The notes: generated by a model not told the origin, from the sequence alone. DNA of 31,285 nucleotides from Pelargonium cotyledonis (GCA_036897625.1 JAYMTA010000329.1:1-31285), one strand, 5' to 3'. Shown: positions 1 through 11,882, counted from the first letter of the stretch. Program-made: numbers and translations.

Positions 1-90
1 ACATAACTAACTTACTAGAAAAGGAAACAAGACACTCATTTTGGGACAAAAATGCAAGAGAAACATGACTCATTTTTGGGACGGAGGGAG
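1..90. mobile_element. Stowaway-like MITE, one end (continues off the left edge)
   Basis: The terminal motif GGGACGGAGGGAG at 78-90 is the classic Stowaway terminal inverted repeat (CTCCCTCCGTCCC on the other strand), followed by T-TA consistent with TA target preference. Read on the minus strand, two short units of the type gtcccaaaaatgag / gtcccaaaatgagtg repeat just inside the end. The other terminus is outside the window, so length and target duplication cannot be checked. It lies in an intron of the MAP3K-epsilon gene. Confidence 0.7.
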
Positions 91-313
91 TTAAAGATAA
101 ATTTTGTAAGAGGCTAAATTAAAATTTAAGAAATAATAATAATAATAATTTCAGACCGGAAGACCAGAGTTTCAAAATGTGCACCAAAGACAGGACCGGT
201 TGCAATCCAGGCCAGTATCAGTGCACACTTTCTGGTCCGATCCAGTTCGGTTTTCCAGTCCAAACCGAAACATGAACAACCCTAAAAACAGGGTACAGGT
301 AAGGAAAACCTAC

Positions 314-3300
314 CTCATGATGTATTTGACATACGAGAGGCCCTTCTTTAAGTTCAAGGTTAGGGATCAAATATTTAATCGCATCAGCTCGCTGAAGATT
401 TTCTAAGCAGTTGGGGTCAGTGGACAGATGATTAATACACTTCAGTATCTGAAATAAAGATTATGCAGCAATGTCAGCCTGATGAGAATTCGGAAAAGTG
501 GAAATTCAGTTCTATGAAATATTTTTTTCACGTACCTTTAAGAGGATATGGGGCTCTGTCCTATTGAACATCTGGAAAAGACGGGTCAGCAAGCTTTGAC
601 TACACATGTAAGACTTCACAGTTGTATCTGCTTGGGCAAACTCAAGCAAAAGATCCGCAACCTTTTCTAAATATTCCCGGGCAACGTCTGTATTCAATGC
701 AGATACCATGTGGGAAAGTAACCCAGATGATGTTGCACTCTCCGGTCTAGCATTCAGAACACCGGAACCGGACAATACGCCTGATGCAGTCTGAGATATG
801 ATCCCAGATGTGGAAGCGGCAACCTCTTTTGATGCCAATACTCCAGCCTTCTTATTTGCTGTTTTCTGTGAAATCCTGGGTGTGGATGTAGATTCAAGAT
901 TACCATTTTCTCGTCCACGCCCAGAGACCTCTGTGAAAAAATAAAACAATGCATCATATTAGATCAATATTAAAGGTGATAACACAATAATTGAACAATA
1001 ATGGTAAAAAGATGAGAATAAACTAGACGAAACATCAAATCCAAAAATTTGAAATGGAAGCTTCTGGTCCACTTAAGAGGGTGTTAGATGGCAAAATCAG
1101 TGTCAGAACCTTTCAAGGTCAAGTTCTCTGCAAGACCAATTTCAGCTAGCATTTGGATTAGAATTTGCATTTGGACTTTTTGGCCATGAAAAAAGCAAAA
1201 ATTATAATTCAAATGCCACCTCAGATCTTAGCAACATCTTGTGGAAGAAAGAGAGCTGCAAATGCCCAGATACCGAAAAGTATTTGTCATTTCCATTTCA
1301 AATTCCTTAATCTTTTTAGGTAGCGTTTGGATTAGAATTTATGTTCAGGAACGGGAATCAAGGATCAGAATGAGAATGATATTCCAATTCATCATGTTTG
1401 TATTAAGACGTTTTAGTCAGAGAATGGCTTCGGAATGAGAATATTCCTGATCTTGATTCTCATTACCGTTGAAAAAAATATCCAAATGCTACCTTAATGT
1501 ATTGCACTCACACATGGAGTAAATAATTGAGTGGATGAGATATAAAATATTTATTAGAAAACAAGTACCTGCAAACTCTGCCATCAGAAAGTCTAGTTCC
1601 CCATTCGTTTTCTTTTCATTTGATGCATGTAACAGAGGCAGTATACTTTCATGTCTTTCTATTCCAGGAAGGTGACGTACGTAATCCAGCTGACCTGAAA
1701 AATGTCTGGAAGGGGGTTCCTTTTCCAGTAAGCTAAGAAGAGGTCGGACTTGCTCTTGCTGAGTAGCTGGGTACCCATTTGATGAGCCTTCGACAAATTT
1801 AGGAGGCCTATCTGTCGATGATCTGTTATTGGAATTAGAGACACGTGGCTGCCTATCACCTTCTGTTCGAGTGGAATCAATCTTCCATCCATCAAAACTT
1901 TCTCGTTCTTTAGATGTATTTGCAACTTTCTCTACTGATGTTGGGTCTGACAATTTGGATGCAACTCCAGCTTCCATTGTTGCATTGCTAGGACAAGGTC
2001 TATCTATATCTACCGGGTGGCTTCTTGAATCTGGTTGATCTACCCTTTGGGAATTTGAAGTTGAAGCACGTGATGGTTCCGGAAAACTAGATGACAATGG
2101 GTCAATGATCCCATGCCTAACCTTAAGAGCATCAGGCTGATCAGTCGCTGAAACAGATGCCTCATTCTGAAGGAAAATAGGATGGCCAGGGTCCAATAAA
2201 CCAGACGATGGTCGTTGAGCTGCTCCATCTAATGTAAAACCACCGCCAACAGCTATAGAAGCAAGCCGAGTTGCCTCATTCAAGCTATAAAGAGTGTTAA
2301 TTAATCTAAGCAGAATTCCATTCTTCGCAGCAATCCGGCAAAAATCATTCCTTGGAGTTGAACGCTGAAGCTTAAAACCCTGCCACATGCCGTCAATAGC
2401 AAGGTGAACCATTTCCCTGGATATAGAGAGCTTTGTCAGTAACGTGTTTTAAATGAAATGGACAAAAAAAATAAGTGTGCGTGTGCGTGTGTGTGGGGGT
2501 GGGGTGGGGTGGGGGGGGTGTGCAATTGTGTGGATGACTCATCACATAAGGGCTTAGGTAGAAGCCTAGAAGGTCTGATCCTCTCACACTCCAAATAGAC
2601 CCCTGAACTTATTTCCAGATGGATTTTTTCTGTGTTAACTCTCTGTCTATGCATCTTTTGCAAGCTAAATGCATTATATATACACAAAATATCAAAATTG
2701 GGACTACAAAATGTTCAAGACTAGTTTCTGAAGGACAGTCGGCAGAGCATACACCAAGCATCTCTGATTTGTAATCTAGTCATTGCAACAATTTATATTC
2801 TCCTTTTCGGTTTCTCTTTTAACGGTAAACAGATATCACTACTGGTAGTTTTAGATATTAATTTGTTCAGATTTCTATTTGAATAAGTTGAGCAGAATAA
2901 GGCTTATGATTCTGAAAGATGTTACATCATAACATCACAGATTTCTATTTAACATTGGCATGCTTTCTTAAAATAATACTACTTCCGTTTCAAAATAATT
3001 GTGCACTTTTCTTTGTATTTTCCAAAGGAAATACATGGTGGCATAAACCATCCCGGTCCTTTGCAAAATCAGCCTCTAGAAAGCCCACCAGAACAGGTAT
3101 ACCACGACAAGCTATAAACATTTGCAATGTCAATGAGCTGCACATAAGAAGACTCAACTGTCAGTCCTAATCCTTAGTTTCTGATAAAAAAAAATGAAAG
3201 CGTGTAAGAATCACGTAAAGGAAAGAACTTAACACCTTGATTGACAAAGTTGCTGCAAGAAATAAGCTGCCTCCGTACGAACTTCCCAGGGACGATCAGG

Positions 3301-6300
3301 TACCGCAAAGCTCATAACCACAGGGATCTGTTATGTAACTTAACAATAAATTTAACTGCATCTATAATTATATTAATAACCATTGCAAAAGTTCAGTTTT
3401 TAAGGGAATATGGAAATCCAAGAACATGGATGAGTTTAGCAGGATTACATCAATAATCACTACCTGTTGGATAATTTCAATTTTTCATCTTGGCATTTGC
3501 GCAGCAAGAGAAAAATAACATCCCAAAGCTACATGATACTCACCAGGCCAACAAGACAAGCATTTTCCTGAAAATCAGAGTTATCTTTGATAATCTGATT
3601 TATAATTTGAAGTGCAGAGCATATAACCTGCAGTAAAAGGGATATATTTAGAACCCTTCATACTTCACTGTTCAATGACAATGAAAAAGAAAAATTTTAT
3701 TTCAAAAGGCCTCCAGATAGCTGACGTACACAAGGTTTTGGAACTTCAAGCAACTCCATTAAAGGGAGTAAACCATGCTTTTTCACAAACACGAGTTTTT
3801 GCTCAGGGCGCTGGTGAAAGATACCAATGAGTTTTTGACAGGCTGACACAATAGCATCTTCAGGTTCATCCGGCTTTAATGACCCAACTAATCTACTAAA
3901 TTCAACAGCCTACCAAGGAAAAAGAGAAAGATTACAACTTCACATAAACAAAATAATGCATGCGAACACATCTTTTAATTTGCAGTTTTGATCTCATTTC
4001 TTATATCAGACAGCCTGCACAAATTGATCTACATGGATGGGATAGTTAAGCAGCCATGTGTGCAACTTTGACCACTTTAAAAAGTATAATATTTTGATAG
4101 AAGAGAAGATTGCTGATTTACTTTGCATGGGACAGGAGAACTGCACAGAATGAATGAAGATCAATTTACTTATATTTTGATATAAGAGAAGATTGCAAAG
4201 CTGATTTGAACAATATTTTATTTTGGCACTTAAAAACGCCCATCTGCAAAGGTAACATCTAACATAATACTGAGAAGGGTGAAGCATTTATAAGAGATAG
4301 ATGACTTAAATTATAATGTAAGATCCAAGAGACAAATGCAAGGAATTAAAAGCGGAAAGGACATGACTTACTGAATCAATCAAGACCTTATCAGAGATTT
4401 ACCACTCAACCAATGCAAATTATAACATCAAGCAAGAGCAGTTTCTAGCAACTTAATAATATATATCTAGAAAGAACATTCTGAAAGATACTAGTTCCTA
4501 ATGAAGATATAACAAGCTGCAATAAGCAAACCAAACTGCTGTACACAATACAGTTGCACAGCTAAACAGCACAAGAATATCTGTCTCAAAGAAAGCTTTT
4601 TACTCCAGAATTTAGAAGATAACCATAAGAAAAATTCATTTCAAAACTATAAGTCACTAACTGAAAGACAAAAGTTGATTATCCGGGTCTCAGTTCCAAT
4701 CATTAAACATATTAATCCTATAGCAGTAAAGGAGTGCATCAAGATCAATGAAAATATCAAAGGATACTACTTACCTGTAAGGGAAAAAGGTTTTCTCCAG
4801 GCAATTTTTCATCAAAAACCTGATAAATAAAGCACACACATGCTGTCAGCAACTGAGAATCAGGACATAACCTGTATGAATTAAGTACCTCAAACATACC
4901 AAACCATCAATATCAATCGCCTCGTCCTTCAAAACACCCATCATTAGGCGCAACAGGTTACCACCGCCATTTGCTTGCCCCATTTTACTCTCCATTTGTT
5001 TCTGAGCAATGGTAGCCCTCAACTTAGTAGCCAGGTTGTTTTTCCCAGCATTACTTGGACATGCTTTGTCTTGATTCACATGTAACGTGGACGAAGATGT
5101 TGAAGCCTCAGCTGCCCGATCTTCTGGATGTTTATCCAATGGATGGAATAAATCATCCAAGGAAGCATCTCCAGGGTTATCACTGAATCTACTCAGCCCA
5201 TCCTCTCCCAGAGGAATTGCTGCTTTTGCAACCTTAAAATGGCACATGTCATTATGAGACTCATTAATTTACTTTCTTCTATCCTTAAGAAATCAGAGAA
5301 AAAAAATGAAGGATGTAAGAAAATGCAAAATAGCAAATCAATAACCCAGCATGCAGAGAAGAAACTGACAGTTATAAGTGAAACTCTTACCCTATGAAAA
5401 CCATTATCTTGATTCCTTGGTCCCAAATGAAAAGATCCATTATCAATATGGTTAGAACTTCCTTTCCCTCCATGTTTCTTGGATATATTTTTTGGAGATC
5501 CCTCCTCATCATTTGCTAGAACTTCATCCTGGTCACTTATATGCAGTTTCTCATGAATACCAATTGTTTCAGATGCAGCAACTACTTCTCTTTTAGCAGT
5601 TATTCCCACAGGACCACTTTGAAGAGAAGATTGGTCATGGATGGATAAAGCAGGAACTTGATCATGGAGAATATCATCTTCTAAATTACATATTATTTCT
5701 CCAACAAGATTACAATCCTGATCAGACTTGCTCGACTCAGCAACCTCTGTCGATGATAGCAGTATCTTGGAGTCCTAAAACCCAGAAAAACGAAATTAGT
5801 TTATACTCAACAAAAATAGATAACTGATCTCAGAAGGACATATTGTCATCACCATTGAACTTCTTATCCATGTTTTAAATAAAATATATTGTTATCTATA
5901 TTTTAATAAAAAATCCAGCAGGAACTTGGTTTTTAACAGAATGAACAGGTCTATTGTGACTTTTGATATCAAATGGATTTAAGGCTCAGTTTGAACTGGT
6001 TTTTCTTCTCTTCAGAAATATTTGGGCAAAGATTAACAGTTCTCACATTTTCAAAGTCAGAGATGACTACTTCCACTTTCTCCCTAGATGTACTTTCCCC
6101 AGGGCTTTGATTATCTCCAATAGAAATTTCTGAATCATCACGTATGCTCCTGCAACTGCACTGATTTTTTTTTAATAAATCATCACCATATGACATGAAG
6201 ATATTTCACAAGACTGCTACCTCAGAAATGATTCTGGTTGCTCAAAAAAACACAACAAGAACACAGCTTCCAAATTGGAAATTAAATAAAAGTTATACAT

Positions 6301-9300
6301 GAGCAAAACATTCAGACTTCGCAGAATCTTTACATGTCAGACATCTAAGCAGGACCCAATAAGTGTGTTGGTTAAGTATCAACATGTCCATACAAATAAC
6401 AGAGAAGTCCTCCAGAAAAAGAAAAAAAATCTTTATGCACGCACTGGGAGGGGAATGCTAGTACTAATTAAATGTACAGAAATCAAAATAAATCATTTTG
6501 AAAGAACATTGTTGAAATGAGAGAATACATTTCCATCATGAATATAAGTTCAGATGATTTTTATAGAATCACACACACACACACACACATGAGAGAGAGA
6601 GAGAGAGAGCAATTTCTTGTGAGTAAATTTGATGATACTCAAACTTGAGGTGGTACGGGTAACTTTATGAATTGTAAACAATATAAGCTCTCTAACTATG
6701 AAAATATAAGTAAGAGTCATTGCATCAATTAATTGCAGACTGACTTGTGTCCAATTAACCAAGAAAAGTTACATTGTAAATTGCAGTGTATTTATAATGT
6801 CCACCTCAACGTTCCACTATGGCGAAGAGAGGACTGCAAAGCACGCCTACAATTTTGTATCCAAGGATGAGAAAGCAATGTCTTTGCATCAGGCCTCTGC
6901 CTAGCATCCTGAAATATGGAAATGAATGTCATACAGTCACTAAAGATAATATAACTACTGCCTAAAAAGATTCACTTCAAAATAACCTTTAAACAATCAA
7001 TACCAAGGGGCTAGAGAGGTTGGCAATTGCAAGTTACACAGGCTAGAGCAAGGCTTACAATAATTTGTAATAAGATGAGAAGACCCAAAAGTGTTATAAC
7101 AAAATAGACAACGAAGAGTGGTTTCTAGTCATTATGAGTTTATGGGGTTAGGAATATTCCTACTGATGGGAAGGCATTCATTTGAAATTGTGTCAAAAAA
7201 ATGCCATCATGCCCTCATCCTTTTTCTCAGTTTGGCCAAAGCTAGGGAAAAGATTAGAAGATACAAAATAATTATCTTACTACAGGCTGCTTATGACACT
7301 TCAACTGCCTTTCCTTGCTTTTTTCATTTTCTTTTTCATTTATTATGCACGAATTGGCAGAGTTAATTTCGTATTTCAAATGGCTATTTGAACTTCATTG
7401 GTGACAATACTATGCATTGATCGATTTTGCTTGCAGAATCTCAAGATCTTTATAGCATAACAATAGATTGTAGAGGTATGATAGCTATACCATAGCAAAG
7501 CTCAGGGAAGCATGATCACCTTTTCTTCCAGATATACTCAAGATCAAGACACAGAAAATTTGAAAGAAACAAAAGAACAGATGTCTCTTTGGCATGAAAA
7601 AGACAAGATGAGAGGAGATTAGCGGGATTGGGAGGAAAGAGCCTTGGAGTATTCCAGTATCTATTTGAAGAGAAATCATAATTTACAAATACTAAACTAT
7701 AAAAAAAAAAAAAAAAAAACTATCTTAAAGTTTATATCTCAGAAACTTTACCTTCTTAAAGCATTGACGTAGGAAATCAGTGATGTCAAGAGATAGACTA
7801 TCAGGTATTGGAGGATGCTCATCCTGAAAGGAATGAAGGGGAGAAAAGTAACTTAGAATTTGGAAACTGAGCAAATCTATAAAAAAATTATGTAATCCAA
7901 ACCATTATGTAAGATAATAATCCACCCAGGAAAGAAAAAGATTATGGGAAGGAGAGGTGAAAGTTTATGATAGCAATGGTGAAGAAAGACTCTAATATAA
8001 ACCTGAACAATGCGAAACAGAGCAGGCATAGGTTGCAGATCAAAGTAAGGAGGTACACATGTAAGCAGTTCAATCACTGTGCAACCAACACTCCAAATGT
8101 CAGAAGCAGCGCAAACCCCTGACATTTCAATCACCTGGAAAATTAATCAGCTTCATAAGAATAAGACACTCATTAGGCTAGTCGAAGAAGGAAACAATGT
8201 GCATTGTGCAAGTCATAAAACTTGAAAAGTAATAATTACACATTTCACATAGAACAAGCCCTACATTATTTTATTTAGTGTGCCATTGGCACACAATTCA
8301 ACTATGCCAAGTCAGTCAAGATATATGACTTGAAAAGGTTGTCAAGGTACATGCCAACTCAAAACCTATACATCAGCATAAGCCTCGAGTTAGCATTGGA
8401 TTAACTCACAATACCAAATATACAACATGGACATATAGTTTCATACACTATGATTCATAAATGGATGGTTAGTCACAACATTCAGAGCAACATCAATGGT
8501 TAGTTCAACAACTTGGGCGTGGGATTGTATCATCAATATCATCCAGACCAGGAAACAGAAGTGGGGAAAGAGGGCACTCCCATATACAGGGGCACAAGCA
8601 TTCCTTCATCCAGGTGGGAGGATTCCTTATTCGCAAAGGCGTGGAAGCCCAGCATTACCCTGATTTGTTGGTCTTTGCAAATGTATGTAAATGAAAACTC
8701 TCCAATATTAGCAGGATCACACTTTTTTCTTTCCTTTTGAGAATACACAAAATAACACTCAGCAACCAACTTTTAGGGGTAAACTGCAGTTACCCTTGGG
8801 AAGATTTTGCAGAAACCAAATTTGTAAAAAAAAAAAAAAAAAAAAAACATTAAGCTATGTTCACTAACATTTTAACAACCAAGTAACATAACTAGTCATC
8901 AGGTAGAACAAAACCCAACATGAACATTGATAAAAAGAATTATAAAATAAGTACCTCTGGAGCCATCCAGTATGGAGTTCCAACAACTGAATGTGTATTA
9001 TCATCAGCCTCAGTTAATTTAGTTGCAACACCAAAATCGGCCAGTTTCACTAGGCCCTGAAAGCATAAATTAGGTCAAATGACTAATTCATATAAAGACC
9101 AAAACATCACTGTACCCGTATTTATTGAAACATGCAACCGACACAGAAAAGATTGAAAGAGAATGGACGCTAAAACGGGCAAATGCAATTGATTTTTTGA
9201 AGGCGACTACATTTTACACCCACAAAGCTACTAACATTCATATTGATTCCTGGAATACGAAATGTAGCAATGATAATTATATAAACTTGCTGCAATGCTA

Positions 9301-11855
9301 GTACTACTAGGGCATACACTGATAAGTGTTAAAAAAGTCTTACTTCTTTAGTTGTCAATATGTTTGCACCTTTAATATCTCGATGGATTACACCTTGTTC
9401 ATGTAGATAAACCAAACCTTCCAAAACCTGTCATAACAAATAAGTATAAAGCCATGAAATTATGACCCTGAATCAGCAAAAACTACAAATGATAAGCATA
9501 CCTGTGCAATGTAAACAGCAACCAAGGATTCTGGAAAAGGTCCAAATTTATTTGGCTTAATAATGTTGGCAAGTGATCCATTCTCCACATACCTATGTAG
9601 ATGACATTCAGTGAAAATTTAACATTTTTAAGTAGAGGTTTTAAGGTTCCAATTAAGATCATTAGATGTGTTCATCTGAGAGAGAGAGAGAGAGAGAGAG
9701 AGAGCAGCTCTCTCACTCTAGGATAATGTGGAGATGACTCTTTGTCTTTAAAGATCCAAGATACTTTACGATGTTTTTGTGGTTCAAATTCTGCAAAAGA
9801 AAGAATATGATTCAAATAGCGTGTTAAGATTGTACTTTATGGAAGGCAAATACAATGACAAGTTAAGCAGCAAAAACACAAGTAAAGCCAAAGAACTATC
9901 CAATGACGCAACAGCAAAGATGCAGATGTACGACATGCTAATCGGCGTATAATTACTGACCAACAAGAGGGCAAATAATTTTTCACTAAGAAAATCAGAA
10001 CTAACAGTCTTCTCCCAACACACACACAAGAATCTAATGGAGAATGAAAGGAGCACATAGAACAAGGTGGACATAATGTAATAGTTATGATGTGCTGTGA
10101 TATGAGTATTTCAGCATATCTGATATAGATTATGCTGAAATAGATTAACCATGCTCAGAAAAAAGAAAATACAACTAAACGTATAAAGACAACGGTGAAA
10201 ATAAAGAAAGAGCATACCTTCAGTAAATCAATTTCTAGCTGAAGCATTAATGCATCCGAGCAATGGAATTGTAGTCAAAGAAGAACAAAAAGTGATGAGT
10301 AAGCCAAATTTACTGCAGAAACTGGTAGCAATTCAAAGTGTAACTGAAAAAGTAAATGTACAAGAATGCTAATTTAATTATCTACAGTATGATACAGTAA
10401 TACAAATTCAGTCCTAAAAAATAATGAAAAAAAGAGAAAGGCCTAACCATGTATATCAGTATATGAGCAAATATGTTGAGTGCATTTCGACATGAATTTT
10501 ATATGGGAACAATGTATTTAAAATGACATGAACCTTAGCCATGAGCTGATATTATAGGTCTCAATGAGATGTTAACTTTCAAATACAAAAATAGATGATG
10601 ACAACATTAATATTTCCACAAGCATTTTCATTTGGACAGGCTATGATATTCATAGTAAATTTACAAATCTCTATGTATAGTTGAATACATGTTTGCTCGA
10701 CAACTATGGTTTCTCCAACACATCTCAAAAGGGGTTCACAGCCATGATATAAAATAATAAGAATTATGTGATAATCATAAATTACAAATCATATATGAAC
10801 ATTCTAGTTTTTAAAATGATGCTTTCTAGTATTTAATTAAGAACCAGTTGCAACTACATTAGGATTGGAAACCCCATCAATTTTCTTCTAATAGTAATAA
10901 ATATTAATTAAATTATAAATAAATAAAAAACTAAGAATTGCAGTGAAATTCAGAGATATGTTCTAACCATGATAATATTAAGATCCTCTTGAGCAATATT
11001 CTCCAGAGAAACTTGTTTAATAGCAACAAAGTCTCCATTTTCCAAATCCAAACCCTTGTAAACTCGACCATATGCTCCTTTTCCAATCTCATCTCCAAGC
11101 ATCTGCAAAAATTATGTCAATCAAATCCTAAATACTACATTCAAATTAACCTGTTCCATATAAATTAACACCCAAACATAGAAAATTATTAAGTCCCCAT
11201 TTAGTTGCTGAATAAATGTAATGTTAGATACAAATTTTTGTGCCTTCTCAGAATCCCATTTAAAAAAGCATAACACAAATACTTGGCCGCTTAATTGTTT
11301 TCCACATTTTGAGAGCAGGAAAAAAAAATACAAAAACATAACATTCTACTGTACTCAGAAACAATCAAAGATATCTAGTCTCAGGAATCTTTGTGCTCTA
11401 CAATGAGGTAAAAAAAATTAAGATAGCATAACCAATACATCAAGGGAAATTGAACTAAAATGCTAAACTCAACTGAGCATAACACAACCATGTGATGAAG
11501 TTAACAGGTTGGTCAATTTTTTTGCTGAAATGCAATCATGGTATCACAAATTCTAAGCTCCATTATATTCTCCATTAGTTCTTCCATTCAATTTCTCGGA
11601 AACCAAGGCTCTTCGTAGACCACTAAAAGGGACATGAAAACTCAATTCTGGACAAAAAATGGTCAAATTTCTCTCTACTTTTCTCAGAAACCAAAAAAAA
11701 AAAATGAGCAACATAATTCCTACAAACTTATAAAATGGTCAGAAAATCATAACCGGAGAGATAAAATGTAAGAAATAGCGAATGAATTGCCGTACATATT
11801 TATTGTCCAGAGTCTTATTCTTGTGAAATAGCGAAGATGCCATCTGGCGAGCCAT
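314..11855 (-). CDS. M3KE1: MAP3K-epsilon type protein kinase (3'-partial, 21 exons seen)
   Basis: Serine/threonine kinase with an N-terminal STE11/Cdc15-like kinase domain and a long C-terminal armadillo-like region. In Arabidopsis this family (M3KE1/M3KE2) acts in pollen development, cytokinesis and plasma-membrane organisation. Exons, 5' to 3': 11855-11796, 11102-10968, 10238-10218, 9790-9717, 9592-9502, 9427-9344, 9056-8955, 8134-8003, 7823-7752, 6908-6805, 6149-6047, 5774-5391, 5232-4900, 4819-4775, 3909-3730, 3627-3544, 3327-3236, 3137-3054, 2416-1569, 930-536, 448-314. Phases agree throughout, giving 1186 residues; about 180 C-terminal residues lie off the left edge. Visible motifs: GKGAYGRV at 27-34, VAIK with Lys49, HRDIKGAN at 142-149, DFG at 162-164, GTPYWMAPE ending at 189. 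The kinase spans about 20-274. A variable acidic linker follows, then [20 protein letters not shown], then helical repeats. The start [11 protein letters not shown] matches the family. Oddity: the exon ending at 3054 lacks a GT donor. Exons 10-11 borders are the least certain. Confidence 0.93.
1145..1220. mobile_element. Short Tourist-like MITE (76 bp)
   Basis: The left end GCTAGCATTTGGATTAGAAT pairs, imperfectly, with the reverse complement of the right end (GGTGGCATTTGAATTATAAT). The element is flanked on both sides by TCA (1142-1144 and 1221-1223), which fits a 3-bp target-site duplication. The ends resemble those of the element at 1319-1493, so the two are probably one family. No coding capacity. 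Confidence 0.55.
1319..1493. mobile_element. Tourist-like (PIF/Harbinger) MITE, 175 bp, TSD TTA
   Basis: The terminal inverted repeats are GGTAGCGTTTGGAT (left) and GGTAGCATTTGGAT (right, reverse-complemented), 13 of 14 identical. TTA directly flanks both sides (1316-1318 and 1494-1496), the target duplication expected for PIF/Harbinger-derived Tourist elements. Sub-terminal sequence (ggaatcaaggatcagaatga versus the reverse of the right arm) also pairs, so the element could fold into a long hairpin. Confidence 0.75.
2475..2520 (+). repeat. (GT)n microsatellite grading into a four-run G tract
   Basis: A gtgtgcgtgtgcgtgtgtgt stretch runs into runs of 5, 4, 4 and 8 G separated by single T (2495-2518). 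The spacing satisfies the G-quadruplex rule on the plus strand, which is the template strand of the kinase gene. Confidence 0.85.
2977..3006. mobile_element. Stowaway-like terminal motif (solo end)
   Basis: TACTACTTCCGTTTCAAAAT resembles a degenerate Stowaway end (TA plus CTCCCTCCGTTTC). No matching partner end was found nearby, so this may be a relic or a chance match. It sits about 50 bp inside the intron whose donor is abnormal. Confidence 0.3.
3910..4774. other. Kinase-gene intron, 865 bp
   Basis: AT-rich intron with canonical borders. It contains a short direct repeat: tattttgatagaagagaaga at about 4089 recurs as tattttgatataagagaaga at about 4172, 83 bp apart. Nothing else recognisable was seen. 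Confidence 0.6.
6150..6804. other. Kinase-gene intron with compound microsatellite
   Basis: The 655-bp intron between kinase-domain exon 10 and linker exon 11. It holds a (CA)n tract directly followed by (GA)n at 6570-6609 and is otherwise AT-rich. Donor AG|gtggac on the minus strand is weak but keeps the frame. Confidence 0.6.
6570..6609 (+). repeat. Compound (CA)n-(GA)n microsatellite
   Basis: About ten CA units followed after AT by about ten GA units. Confidence 0.95.
6909..7751. other. Kinase-gene intron, 843 bp
   Basis: Intron between the exon ending QCFKK and the exon starting DARQRPDAK. It contains a 19-base A run at 7701-7719 (a T run in the transcript) close to its donor end. No gene or repeat family recognised. 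Confidence 0.6.
8135..8954. other. Kinase-gene intron, 820 bp
   Basis: Intron directly after the MAPE codons of the activation segment. It contains a perfect palindromic pair GTGTGCC-att-GGCACAC at 8278-8294, a 22-base A run at 8826-8847, and a segment at about 8508-8760 that looks less AT-rich than its surroundings. No homology recognised. Confidence 0.55.
9678..9704 (+). repeat. (GA)n microsatellite beside a splice donor
   Basis: About 13 GA units on the plus strand, so a CU tract in the kinase pre-mRNA beginning 12 bases inside the intron after the donor at 9716/9715. Confidence 0.95.
9791..10217. other. Kinase-gene intron with a 12-bp perfect hairpin
   Basis: This intron follows the 21-nt microexon at 10218-10238. 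It contains TATTTCAGCATA (10107-10118) and its exact reverse complement TATGCTGAAATA (10131-10142) with a 12-base loop. No other feature seen. Confidence 0.6.
10239..10967. other. Kinase-gene intron, 729 bp
   Basis: AT-rich intron between the exon ending DLNIIM and the 21-nt microexon. Canonical borders on the minus strand (gttaga...ttcag). Nothing else recognisable. Confidence 0.55.
11103..11795. other. First intron of the kinase gene, 693 bp
   Basis: Separates the 20-residue N-terminal exon from the glycine-rich-loop exon. Borders are gtacgg and tttgcag on the minus strand. AT-rich with several short A runs; no gene or repeat recognised. Confidence 0.6.
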
Positions 11856-11882
11856 CTTCGCACTCCTCAGAGCAGAGCACGA

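Larger units (their letters stand above)
931..1568. other. Kinase-gene intron carrying two MITEs
   Basis: This 638-bp intron lies between the exon ending LMAEFA-G and the exon starting with [11 protein letters not shown]. It holds two short inverted-repeat elements (1145-1220 and 1319-1493) and otherwise AT-rich sequence with no coding signal. Both borders are canonical on the minus strand (gtactt...cacag). Confidence 0.75.
2417..3053. other. Kinase-gene intron with G-rich tract and odd donor end
   Basis: This 637-bp intron precedes the exon beginning GAAATGGTTCACC. Its acceptor (tatccag) is normal. Its donor side on the minus strand reads GGATGG where a GT is expected. Inside are a (GT)n/G-run tract at about 2475-2520 and a Stowaway-like terminal motif at 2977-3006. 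No coding signal was seen. Confidence 0.7.

Noticed and set aside
2393..2687. Minus-strand frames with Pro/His/Thr repeats
   Set aside because: They are translations of the GT/G microsatellite tract in an intron.
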